Shown piece by piece: positions 9,924 to 19,742 of a DNA stretch of 64,000 nucleotides. The first letter of the stretch is position 1. Each line of letters begins with the position of its first letter. Where the stretch lies: NCBI GenBank assembly GCA_039602395.1, contig JBCNJP010000023.1, positions 92,458,030 through 92,522,029 on the forward strand, read 5' to 3'. The DNA comes from Deinandra increscens subsp. villosa. Lineage: Eukaryota > Streptophyta > Magnoliopsida > Asterales > Asteraceae. Position numbers and translations under genes: made by a program. The notes under the pieces were generated by a model. It ran no database searches. It was not told the origin of the DNA and saw nothing but the letters and a program-made list of their open reading frames with translations.

Positions 9924-10368
9924 GGGCATGTTTGGGATTTTTTTATTTGAGTTGATAAGTATTTTTTCTCAAAAGTGCTGATTATCTTGTAACTTTTAAA
10001 AAGAAGTTTTAAAAAAAATGTTCAAATTAGTTTTTGTGGTGGAAAAAGTTAATAATTCAATAAGTTGTTCTTCTAAAAGTGTTTGTTTTAGCTTTTATAT
10101 GTAAAATAACTAAAAAGGGATTAAGTTGGTATAAGGTTAGGTGAGTATATAGTTAAACGAGGGGCGTTATGGTAATTGAACACTCAGTAAGTCATAAGCA
10201 GTTTTGAAAAGCCATAAAATATTGGCTTAAAAAACTAACTTATTAGCTGATAGGAAAACTAAAATCTAAAAGTGCTTAAGAGTTGTCAAACATTCAAAAT
10301 GACTTATTAGGTTTTTAAAAAGTCAATAAGTCAATAAGTTGTTTTTGTAAGCAATCCCAAACATTCCC
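9924..10368. mobile_element. MITE with GTTTGGGATT inverted ends
   Basis: It has ends gggcatgtttgggatt and aatcccaaacattccc, flanked by tca on both sides (9921-9923 and 10369-10371). It belongs to the same family as 39991-40384, with shared ends and internal ttatgaaaagcc-type inverted phrases. It is inserted in the F-box pseudogene. Confidence 0.7.
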
Positions 10369-11492
10369 TCAGATGGCGGTAACATCAGGGATCTTGATAT
10401 GACTAGGATATCCAGTACATTCTTTGCTATCAACCAAGTAATACTGAAAACTCAAGAACCGATCATGGAGTTCATTTTGAAGATTCCGACGGACCGGATT
10501 TCGGTAGAACTTGGCAATATTATACTATCCCTGTCAGAAAGAAACGAGAAGCTTAAGAGAATAACTATTGATGCCGATAAAGGGTTTTACACCGTGCCCT
10601 CTTACTTCTACACCCTCAACGGGATGACTCACATCTCTCTTTACTAGTGTACAATAAAGACTCTAGTCGTGTCCATTGACTTTACTAACCTTTTAAAGTT
10701 GGTTTTGAGACATGTTTTCATCAGCAAAAACAACCTTGTTCATCTCTTAATAGGATGCCCATCTTTGAAGGAGTTGTTTGTGGTAAGAATTTATAAAATT
10801 GAAATGTTAATTTTTATTACTTACCACTGATAGTTGTTTGTCACTCGGTATAGGAAACTCTAGATACAACAGGTGATGACACATCAACCATCAAAGATTT
10901 ATTTGGATATTTTTCTGTACTGGAATATCTATCCATCTACTTTAACTTGATAAAGGTAAGGCTTTTTGATATCATAATTTCATTTTTTTTCTTTTACATG
11001 CAATTAACTTTTAATTTTGATAAAATTGGTTTAAGGATGATGTTCCTGTTCCAAGCATTGCAATTCACCTTAAAGAAATATATATCAAGAAAATGTATTT
11101 TCTTGATAAAAAAGCGTTGTCGTTGCTAGTTCTTTTTTGTTTAAATGTGCACCCAATCTAACAAAAGCTTAAAATTAAGGTTTTTTTTTATGTTTTGTTT
11201 GTAATTGCCTCTATTTTTTTTTATTGATGCAATTGCATTGATTGTGTAGGCTAGTGATTTAGAAAAGTCGACTTTATGAGGAGAACCAGTCATCACCAGA
11301 CTCCACCCTTAATGTTGAATTATATCATGATATTTTCTTCACTCGTCTGCAAGTGTTCGAATTTTGTAATGTGGGGAAAAGAGGTAATGACCTTGACGCG
11401 GAAAATTTAATCCTTGCCAAATCATTGGAGTTGAAAAAGGTATGTTTGGAGTTGGAGAATGGAGAGGATGAAGAGGAGGCTATTTTACACAG

Positions 11493-11675
11493 TGTGTCAC
11501 AGTTTGAGTGTTAGTTTGAGTGTTTGTCAGCAGGAGTATAAATAACAATAAAAAGGAAATGAGGTTGGGTTTCTATTCTACTAAGACCTTTTCTCTCTAT
11601 TCTGTTACACATATTATTACTCCTTTAAAATTTTCATAGATCAATTAATAGAGTAAATATTTTTTCATTGTAACA
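11493..11675 (+). mobile_element. Short LTR-like remnant followed by a Met-tRNA-type PBS
   Basis: A TATA box (gtataaataac, about 11537) lies in a segment that starts tgtgtcac and ends attgtaaca. Directly after it comes ctcgtatcagagttt, close to the TGGTATCAGAGC primer-binding site of copia elements and TRIMs. No second copy of the LTR was found, so this is a fragment. It ends the F-box pseudogene. Confidence 0.45.
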
Positions 11676-11690
11676 CTCGTATCAGAGTTT

Positions 11691-12234
11691 AACGCTTATT
11701 GATGTTTATTAACGTCCGAAATTTGGTCCCAGAATTTCTTTTCAATTTGATAAAGCCCAAACTCATAATACTTATCTCATCAGTTTAAATAGCTCTTATG
11801 AGTTGATCTTTGCGAGATGGACTTTTTCTTTAAAAATTTGGGCATGACCCGTTCGTAAGTATTAAAACCATTAAGAATTAGTCAATCCATCATTGTTGAA
11901 GCTTCATGAAGAACATGTTCATCATCATAATCTATTTAAAACCTAAGCAATATGGATCTAGTTTTGTTCGGTTTTTTTTGTCACGAGCTCATAACAACTT
12001 ATGGATTGAATTTTCATCAACATTCGAAGAAATTATCGTGGATCAAAGATTGGGGTTGAAAAAAATGGATGAAAAAGTTAACGGAATTAACTTTTTTTAA
12101 CGGAGGGAACAATGAAAACAAATAAGTGTAAAGGTGAGGCAGGTAGTTCCCAAGTTCAAAAGACGGATTATTATTTACCCAAAGACAAAAGATGAGATTA
12201 TTTAAAACTAATTTTTCTTTTTTAATCAAGAAAA
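11691..12234. other. No gene seen
   Basis: AT-rich sequence, possibly the interior of the LTR-type remnant just upstream. Short open frames (60-70 codons) on both strands show no domain. Confidence 0.3.
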
Positions 12235-12790
12235 CACATCTGCCGGATATAAAATTTATTTCAGGTGCATGATAATATTTGGAATAGGAACATCATATTC
12301 AAAACAATTCCGTGAAAAATAAAAGTTACTTGCAAGTAAAAAGGGGAAAAATAGATTATAATATCATGGTCTTTACCTTTATCATGGTAAAGTAGATAGA
12401 CATGTATTCTAATACAAAAAAAAAGTAACGATTGGATGATCAATTTTTTAAATGTTTTATAATTCTACTCTTGTTTGAGCTTGTCTTTATATAATATTTA
12501 CTGTCGTTCTAAAAAAAATACAGAAAAACATCCAAATAAATCTTTGATGGTTGACATGTCTTCAACTACTCTTTGATGGTTGACATGTCTTCAACTACTC
12601 TATCTTGAGTTCCCTATACCAAGTGACAAACAACTATAAAGTAAGTAATAAAGTTTAATATTTCAATTTTATAAATTATTACCAAAGACACCTCTTTTAA
12701 AGAAGGGCATCCAGTTAACATGTGAATACTTTTGTTTCTACCGATGAAAATGTGTCTTAACACTAGCTTTAAAAGATTAGCTTCCCTCCC
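12235..12790 (-). pseudogene. Second F-box/LRR pseudogene fragment, inverted
   Basis: The minus strand closely follows the 10690-11090 part of the first F-box pseudogene: the LLTGCPSLKEVSLV-like exon, a similar intron with ttgtttgtcacttggtatag, the STIKDLF exon and the DVPIP-type exon. A 29-bp tandem duplication (12542-12599) shifts the frame in the STIKDLF exon. No F-box or FBD part is left. It is a partial, decayed paralogue. Confidence 0.7.
12542..12599. repeat. 29-bp tandem duplication inside the inverted F-box fragment
   Basis: Two exact copies of a 29-bp unit that starts ctttgatggttgacatgtct. Because 29 is not a multiple of three, the duplication shifts the reading frame of the pseudogene exon. 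Confidence 0.85.
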
Positions 12791-13146
12791 TGACTTATCT
12801 TCATTAAAATAAGTTTTTTTGTTTTACTTATTCTTCTAAATTACTAACCCTTAACTTATTTTATTCGAACGCAACAAGGTTAGTACATAACTCTTGGACG
12901 TTTGGTTTCTAAATTTTATATTATAGGTTTAACATTTTGAACATTCGGTTTCTAATTTTACAATATAACATAATATTTATGTATTTTTGACAGTTTTATG
13001 TATCAACATTATCGTCACGTCAACAAACGAGTAGCAAATCTAGTAATACTAAATAGATGAAAAGTAACATAAATGCTAGAAATTCTAAGAACACACCACA
13101 AAACACAACCTAATTAACTACCTGCCAATAACACAACCAAACAACC
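12791..13146. other. No gene seen
   Basis: AT-rich spacer between the F-box fragment and the glycine-rich frame. Nothing recognisable was found. Confidence 0.3.
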
Positions 13147-13166
13147 CTATAACACCATAAGAAGGA

Positions 13167-13583
13167 TTATGTCCAAAACAGCATAACAAAGAGAAGCCTT
13201 GTAGAGGCTGCCGCTGCCGTCCTCGATTCGACAATCACGTCGGCCACGACGAAGCAGAGAAGTGTCGTTCCGACAACTATGTCGGCCACGATAAGACAGA
13301 GGCGTGTGGTAGCCACCGGTGGAATACACCGGGACGTAATTAGGAGTTCTTTCACCACCCTCTTCACCTTTTGCACCGCCACGGACCCCACCATGAGCAC
13401 CACCGATTCCTCCTCCCGTCCCACGACCACGGAACCCCCCCCCCCCCCCCACCCCACCCCACCGCGCCGACCAAATCCTCCTCGACGCTTATTCACGAAG
13501 ACCGTTGGTTTAGATTCGAGATCGAAGGCATTGTTAATCGTACAAAGCAATAGAAAAATCAGCATCATAGTAATCTTCTTCAT
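13167..13583 (-). pseudogene. Small secreted glycine-rich protein, frame disturbed
   Basis: The minus-strand frame starts MKKITMMLIFLLLCTINNAF followed by DLESKPTVFVNKRRGGFGRR, giving a clear signal peptide and the beginning of a glycine-rich mature protein. At a run of 13 C (13438-13450 on the plus strand) the glycine-rich reading jumps to another frame (FRGRGTGGGIGGAHGGVRGG). The original frame regains family resemblance only at its end (STRLLFVMLFWT compared with STQLFFLLLFCFA in the 19467 gene). So at least one, probably two, indels separate it from an intact gene, unless the C-run length is an assembly error. The first ATG is shared by all three copies. Function is unknown, presumably cell wall or extracellular space. 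Confidence 0.6.
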
Positions 13584-13609
13584 CTTTGAATCAAAGGCAA
13601 AGATTTAAA

Positions 13610-14989
13610 GTGGGTTTGTTTAATTGATAGAATTGATGTGATATATGTAATAGTACTCATTGGCTTCTTAAAAGCATGGTCAAATTATTTTCAATATTCC
13701 TTGTATGTTCAATATATCACCAAAAATAACCCTACACACCACAATGACCTTTTAAAATGAATATTTACTTTTATCATGAATTACCCAAAACAAGCCTATA
13801 AAATTGACGAGTAACAAAACATGTAGCAAAACGACAGCGAATCCATGTGGCGAATAATTATGAAAGACATTTGGTTTGCTTTAGGAGTGTAAAAGAAAAA
13901 AGAAAAAATACTATTTGTTAAATTGGTAATTTGTTATTGAGGGTAGTAAATTTGACTAAGTTTGCAGGTAGGAGTAGCAAATTTGCATACTTTGCTAGCT
14001 ACAATTGTAAATTTTGTATACTTTGGAACTGTCAGTAGCAAACTTATCTACTTTGCTGTTGACATTAGCAAACTCTTCATGAGTTATTTTGGTTGGAGAC
14101 ATTAGATTTTGCTAGGGTGGCTTGGGTAGCAAACTCAAAAGTTTTTGCTAATTTTACCAACAAATCTGTCACTATTTCATAGATTATTTGCAACCAATGA
14201 TGAGTATTTGACCAACAAAGTTGTTACTTTGACAAAAAAAAAAAGGTACAACGACGAGGATTAGACACAATGAGGAGTATATGACACAATAACGCACTAG
14301 AAAATCGAAAGAGTAAGAAAATTATATTTTTTATATAGCAACGATGTACACGTTTTGAAGATAAAAAACAATCGTTTTTATATATGGTGTAAAAGTTATG
14401 AAGGTTTAAAAAAAACTGGGAGAACTAGATAGAAGTCAACAAAAATGGCTACGACTAAAATGTTTCCCCATATTTTTTTCCTCCATCAATTAATTTAGAG
14501 TCATAGATCTTCATTTAATTGATAATCTAAGGGCTGAGACGGCTTCTTAGCCTTTTTAGCTTAATACAACTTCTTAGTATAACATCTCTCGAAGTATAAT
14601 AGGGACAATTGTTTAACATAGTTTTTACGTTATATGCTTAGTATTTTAAGTATTTGAGACGTTACGTATTTTTTTTAATTTTTGTTTTTTTCGTATTGTT
14701 ATAACAATACAGAAGAAAACAATTTATTTATTCTTCCATAATACATCCCATTCAAAAATGAATCATACATTTTAACCAGGCATTTTTTTTGTTTTTAGTC
14801 TTAGCATTAGACAATCTAGTCTTTGTTTCAAGTATATTTAGAGAAACAAATACTCTATATAAGGCCTCAATTAATAAATTCAGTTTAATTCTTGATATAC
14901 ACATGTCAAAATCGTAGTAACGAATCTATAATAAATTCTATCAGTAAGAAAGATTTTCTATAGATTGTTAGACTCGAATTGATGAACAC
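13610..14989. other. No gene seen; clusters of tagcaaa motifs
   Basis: Between about 13930 and 14160 phrases such as gtagcaaatttgcatactttg and gtagcaaacttatctacttt recur irregularly. A similar theme (tcggtagcaac) occurs at 22700-22870. The rest is AT-rich spacer. Confidence 0.35.
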
Positions 14990-14992
14990 TTA

Positions 14993-15878
14993 GTTCATGC
15001 GATATACCCCGCGTTATGGAGGTTTGGCGCCGTTTAACGCCGTTAAATACCATCCCGAGCACGCGTGAATGGCTTGCGCCATCTTTGTGCGCGAAATGTT
15101 TAACGCCGGGAAAGTATGCGTGATGTCAGGTATCAACCTTTTTGAAGCCACTCATATAATGACACATAGGCCATACTTTTAATTTATTAAATCTAAATGA
15201 TTATTTTGGATTAAATTTAGTTTTTCTCAAATAACTTATGCATGCTACATTTTTTAAAAGAATAAAACTCGAAGTCTTCATTATTTTTATTTTCTGAACA
15301 TAACGGTATAAGTTTGAACGAAAAAGGCCTAGTTTTTTTTTAAGTATTTTTGGTCTCGTAAACGTTATATGCGGTTGAATTCTTGTAAAAGATAATTGAG
15401 TTTTTTGACATGTTTTTAAACACCTTAGTGAAGACGAACAAGCTTCGTGTGATTTGCTTGGACAAATCGGGTTTGTCTGAATAATGACGGGTTTTGGTCG
15501 AGAAGGAGAAGGAAGAAATCATGGAGAATTTAAGAATGAAAACATAATTAGTTTGTTGGTTTTTTTAGTTTTTTTTAATTATTATTTTTAATTTGAATGT
15601 AATTTTTTATATGAATGTCGTTTTTTTAAATTATACACTTTTTATTTAAAAAAAAAACTTTTTTTTTCTACCACTATTTAAATTATACACTTTTTATTTT
15701 AAAAAAAACTAATTTGTAGTCATTAAAATATTTCGAAAATAAAAATTAAAAAAAAATAATTAAAAATAGTTTAACATGGCATGGAGTATCCCCTCATATG
15801 TTAAGTGGTGTTAAATATGACGTGGCGCCTACGTGGCGGTGTTAAACTTTAACATGGCATGGGGTATACCCCATGCCC
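14993..15878. mobile_element. PIF/Harbinger-like non-autonomous element (TSD TTA)
   Basis: The ends gttcatgcgatataccccg and (other strand) gggcatggggtataccccat are imperfect inverted repeats, and tta flanks both sides (14990-14992 and 15879-15881). Sub-terminal GC-rich phrases (tttaacgccg, gacgtggcgcctacgtggc) resemble those of the other Harbinger derivatives in the window. No transposase is recognisable, and the 60-codon minus frame at 15340-15522 has no domain. Confidence 0.65.
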
Positions 15879-15881
15879 TTA

Positions 15882-16292
15882 TAATACTAATATTATTCTT
15901 TATTAGTATTAGTGTCCAATAAAAATAGAAACGGGGCGTAGCCATCAACTTTTTTATATACCTACTTTGTTCACGCGACAATACAAGAGTAATAAAATCT
16001 AGTTATTTATAAAGTTTTTTATTTTTAAAACCGTCTTAATTAACCAATTAATCGATAAAACAATCATAAATTATGTTGTAAAATCGATAAAATATATTAA
16101 TTCTGCACATGCTTCTTGATGATTGTATTTTGACATCTTTAATCTGCCAGTCGAATTCCGTTTTCTTCCTTGTTTCCTTTTGATTTATATATTCCATCCA
16201 AATCTTATAAAAAAACATATCAAATATTCTCCGATCTAATCTAACCATCTTTCCGACCATATGAATCTTCCTAGACTTAATCAAACACTTGT
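15882..16292. other. Upstream region of the 87-aa gene; no other gene
   Basis: AT-rich. Open frames on the minus strand (16048-16317) lack any domain. It presumably carries the promoter of the following gene. Confidence 0.3.
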
Positions 16293-16302
16293 CTATATAT
16301 AC
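16293..16302 (+). promoter_or_regulatory. TATA box of the 87-aa gene
   Basis: The sequence ctatatatac lies 71 bp before the ATG at 16373, a usual plant TATA-to-ATG spacing with a short C/A-rich leader. Confidence 0.5.
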
Positions 16303-16372
16303 ATATTCACAAATCACAAGTTATAGATATCACTCACATAATTAACATTCCACCACACAATTAATCATCAAA

Positions 16373-16636
16373 ATGGCAGAAAGGGAAGAACACATATGCA
16401 TGCTTCTAGACTCATATTGGTACAAACACCACATCCTCACCACCAATCCCCCAACCGCTCCGATTCCCGACACGCATTACGAGGCGGATTATGATCAGAA
16501 AGACGTCCGGATGAAGACGAAACCGAGAGATTACGATGAAATCGTGGCGTTGACAATAATGAATTGTAGGAATGATGTTGAGGTGAAGGGTCTGCTTAGA
16601 TTCTGGGCTCATTCTGTTGCTTCTGCTGTCTCTTAA
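16373..16636 (+). CDS. Unrecognised 87-aa plant protein
   Basis: Single-exon frame starting MAEREEHICMLLDSYWYKHH and ending FWAHSVASAVS. It has a good ATG context (tcaaaatggc), a TATA box at a sensible distance, a C/A-rich leader and clearly higher GC than the flanks, all of which favour a real gene. It has no signal peptide or membrane segment. It is acidic in the middle (HYEADYDQKDV) and contains one IMNCRNDVEV stretch. I do not recognise a family. The AT-rich 3' flank contains possible polyadenylation signals. Confidence 0.6.
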   Translation: MAEREEHICMLLDSYWYKHHILTTNPPTAPIPDTHYEADYDQKDVRMKTKPRDYDEIVALTIMNCRNDVEVKGLLRFWAHSVASAVS

Positions 16637-17294
16637 CTATATATTCAATTCATTCTTTGTCCCTCATTTTTTTTATTTCTTATTTTGTTTCAAACAATTC
16701 TTTATCCGTTTTTTAAGGTGAGAATTGAAGTTGGGTTTTGAGTGTTGTTTAGGCCAAATATTCCCATTAAATATCGTTAGATGTATGTGTGTATACAGAA
16801 ATTATATATTGAAATATTGTTTAATTTGACGATTATGTTATAACTACTGATGTTGATCATATGAGTACTTTTGAACAATCTCCGTTTAAACCGGCTGGTA
16901 ATGAGTTAGTCTGTTATTCTCATCTTTATAATTTAACAAAAACACCAAGTTTGCGGAGTGCTCTTAGGGGAGAGAGTGTTAATGTAGGAATGAGAGAACA
17001 TTCTATTTCCAAGTTTTGTTTAGAAAAGAAAAGACAGAGAAAATTAAAGAGAATAAAAAATAAATAAAAGATAAAATAATGAAAGAATGTTCTATTTCCA
17101 AGTTTAATAGGATATTAGTGAGGGGTATTTTCATGATTTAAACATCCCATTTTATTTATTTGATACAAAACGCAGTAATTGACTTCCCCTTTTATTTATT
17201 TGAAAAATGGCTGAGTTACATAGTGTTTTTTTAGGAAAGTCAATTACTGCGTTTTGTATCAAATAAATAAAAGGGGATGTTTAAATCATGAAAA

Positions 17295-18417
17295 TGAAAG
17301 ATAATGAAATGCGTAAATAATCGTTAATAATATTGATAATGAGCACCCTTTATATAGGGAGAATACAATGACTTGTACGAGAAGATAACTACAAATTAGG
17401 AATCTAAATCAAACTATTCCTATCACAATATCTCTAATACCTCTCTCTCTCATATCTCAATAAATTCCATATATTCCAATACTCCCCCGTAGTCAGAGCA
17501 GTAGAGAATTGAACGCTCAGACTAGAAAAAAAATAACAATAAATAATAAAACTAGCTTCAATATCCGTCCATGATTGTGCTTCAACTGTCTTCAGAATCT
17601 GAACTTTAGCCAAATTCGTAGTTTGCTTGAAGTCGATCATCTTTATTCCTTATGGTTGCACTCCTTGTTGTTCTTGGTTTTTGATTCGAGACCCGAAGGT
17701 AACTCTTTGATCAGTCGATCTTGACATAAAATAAAGATTTAAAAAAAAACAAGGTTGCTGATCGTAACCAAGCAACGCTTTTTTTTTTTTTTGGATCCGA
17801 AGACCACGATTTTCGATCCGTAGATCTGAAATAAACTAAAAGAAAATATAAAGAAAATTAAAAACCAATAAATTCCATAGATCCGAAATTTTGGAGTTTT
17901 CAATCCGAAGACCATGATTTTCGATCCGTAGATCTGAAATAAACTAAAAGAAAATATAAAGAAAATTAAAACCAATTGTTCCAGGAGTTGCAATAGCCAG
18001 ACGAAAAATTCCAGACTTCACTTTGCTTTCTTTTGGATGAGAACAAATAGAGAATTTTTTTTTTTTTTGTTTGAGTGCACCGATCAAAGTGGTGAAGCTT
18101 TATTTGAGCGAAAAAAAGAAAAGAAAATAACAGCGGTGGTGGACAGGGCGGTGGCGGTGAAGGCACACCGCCCTGTCTTGGGTCTTTATTTTTCGGTGTG
18201 GTGAAAATTGAACCTAAGCTCTGATTACCATGAAAGATAATGAAATGCGTAAATAATCGTTAATAATATTGATAATGAGCACCCTTTATATAGGGAGAAT
18301 ACAATGACTTGTACGAGAAGATAACTACAAATTAGGAATCTAAATCAAACTATTCCTATCACAATATCTCTAATACCTTTCTCTCTCATATCTCAATAAA
18401 TTCCATATATTCCAATA
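17295..18417 (-). mobile_element. TRIM-type LTR retrotransposon, TSD gaaaa
   Basis: Two 187-bp direct repeats (17295-17481 and 18231-18417) differ at one visible base. The flanking pentamer gaaaa occurs at 17290-17294 and 18418-18422. Read on the minus strand, the first LTR is followed at once by a primer-binding site tggtaatcagagc (18230-18218), close to the initiator Met-tRNA type, and the second is preceded by a polypurine tract acgggggag (17490-17482). The interior is under 750 bp and codes for no pol. A short frame MIDFKQTTNLAKVQILK could be a leftover of gag. It must be mobilised by another element. The near-identical LTRs point to a recent insertion. Confidence 0.9.
17800..17970. repeat. 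Two about 70-bp copies inside the TRIM
   Basis: The phrase gattttcgatccgtagatct and the following aaaagaaaatataaagaaaa stretch occur twice about 110 bp apart within the TRIM interior. Confidence 0.7.
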
Positions 18418-18444
18418 GAAAATACCCCTCACTAATATCCTATT

Positions 18445-19466
18445 TGACTGATTTCAACCGTTAATTTGGATGAAAATTTTAAAAGTGACCAAAATTGAGA
18501 AAATAATCAAACTTCAGGCCCTGAAATGTTATAATTTCATAAATTGGATTAAAAATGTTAAAATGTGCAAATCTTGGGAACCAAAAGTGATGTTTACTCT
18601 AGAAAAAAAATGAAAATGGTTACTATTCACTCCAAACACTATTCATTTAATTGTCTATTGTATATAGGGTAATAAATTGCACCTCTTTGTATTCATTTTA
18701 TATGTTATACAATATTCTTTTTATTCTCTCTAATATCTCAAACTTCTCTTTACTTCTCTTATTATATCTTTCTCTAAAGAAGAAATGATAGCTCAAGTAA
18801 TGACAATTAATGTTTTAGTGGTGGTAATCTCCATTAAATTATAACAAAAACAAATATATTTATTGTAAATGAATTCATAATAGTTTTATATTTGTCAAAT
18901 TTGAATTCTAGAAATCGAAATCATTTTCTAAAGGTCGGTGTTATCTTAATTTTATAGGAGCCGCTTAAAAAATTTATTGGATATCAGTCGACATCATATC
19001 GTATAAGTAACAACACCAAAAAAAAAAATCATGATATCAATTGACCCATGGGCTCAGGGAAAAAGAAGGTGGAGAAAAGCTCACCAAACAACTCTTTTGT
19101 TTGTGAGAAAAGCCCACGGCTTTTGCGGGTGATGGGGGGAAGGAATACGTTGCGTCCTGTTATTCAATATGAACGGTTTGAAGAGGGACGACCCTCTTAT
19201 ATTACTAATATTGTCTGTTTTACTCATCAGGAATTCACGGATTTATGGTTTATTTTATCTAAAAAAATTGTTATAATAATAGTAATAGTAATGATGTAAT
19301 TATAATGATAATATTATTAGTGTAAGGTTATTTTGAGTGAGATTACGTACTCCACATACCTCTAATAGTCTCAAACCATTTGTGAACCATAAGAGAGGGA
19401 ATCGAAAGACCAAGTCAATTGAATATTTGCTTGATTTTGATCCAATTTCGGATGCATACTCAAAAG
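18445..19466. other. No certain gene; fragment of a repeat also seen at 2560
   Basis: 18445-18605 contains gtgaccaaaattgagaaaat and other phrases shared with the nested element at 2560-2881, and ends at gatgtttactct. A frame of 83 codons at 19048-19299 is more GC-rich than its surroundings but matches nothing I know. It may be a gene fragment. Confidence 0.35.
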
Positions 19467-19742
19467 ATGAAAATGATGATGGTGATGCTTATTTTTCTAA
19501 TAGTTTGTGCTAATATTAACGATCTTTATGCATCCTCAAATGGTGCCTTCAATCTTGAATCTAAAACAAACGTTGTTGTCGTTGTTAGAAAGGGAGGCAG
19601 AGGAGGTGTTTTTGCGGGTGGTAGAGGAAATTTTCATGCAGGTGGCAGCGTCATGTCTAGTGGCCACCGTAGTCATGGTGGAGGTCGAATGAAGGCAACC
19701 TCCACACAACTTTTCTTCTTGTTATTGTTTTGCTTTGCTTAG
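19467..19742 (+). CDS. Small secreted glycine-rich protein
   Basis: The frame is MKMMMVMLIFLIVCANINDL, then YASSNGAFNLESKTNVVVVV, a glycine/histidine/arginine-rich body (GGRGGVFAGGRGNFHAGG, then GHRSHGGGRM) and a hydrophobic tail STQLFFLLLFCFA at the stop, 91 residues in all. A signal peptide plus a C-terminal hydrophobic tail after a small-residue region suggests a secreted, possibly GPI-anchored, wall-associated peptide, but this is inference. The start is chosen to match the other two copies (5134 and 13583). An in-frame ATG 15 bp upstream is possible. It is the only one of three copies with an uninterrupted frame. The AF(D/N)LESK motif is conserved in all. Confidence 0.7.
   Translation: MKMMMVMLIFLIVCANINDLYASSNGAFNLESKTNVVVVVRKGGRGGVFAGGRGNFHAGGSVMSSGHRSHGGGRMKATSTQLFFLLLFCFA

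Larger units (their letters stand above)
9590..11492 (+). pseudogene. F-box/LRR/FBD protein pseudogene
   Basis: Pieces of an F-box/FBD/LRR protein lie in the right order but in shifting frames. An F-box remnant reads IKEAGRTSIVFKDWRYIWTK (about 9690-9750), followed by an LRR-type stretch with AINQVILKTQEPIMEFIL and IDADKGFYTVPSYFYTLNGM (10399-10647), then HLLIGCPSLKELFVV (about 10740), STIKDLFGYFSVLEYLSIYF (about 10890) and an FBD-like end with AENLILAKSLELKKVCLELE (about 11400-11460). Intact members recruit substrates to SCF ubiquitin ligases. This copy has a stop before the F-box motif, frameshifts, a LINE tail (9758-9911) and a MITE (9924-10368) between the first two parts, so it is not functional. 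A related inverted copy lies at 12235-12790. Confidence 0.75.
17106..18444. mobile_element. Palindromic MITE split by a TRIM retrotransposon
   Basis: The left end aataggatattagtgagggg is matched in inverse by cccctcactaatatcctatt at the right end. The inner arms are also inverted copies: ttatttgatacaaaacgcag and gcgttttgtatcaaataaa lie at about 17153 and 17253. The 1123-bp insertion at 17295-18417 lies in the right arm. Without it the element is about 210 bp. No TSD could be fixed with confidence. Confidence 0.7.

Noticed and set aside
19048..19299. 83-codon plus frame MGSGKKKVEKSSPNNS...
   Set aside because: Coding-like composition but no domain, and the end is a low-complexity isoleucine/valine run. 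Not enough to call a gene.
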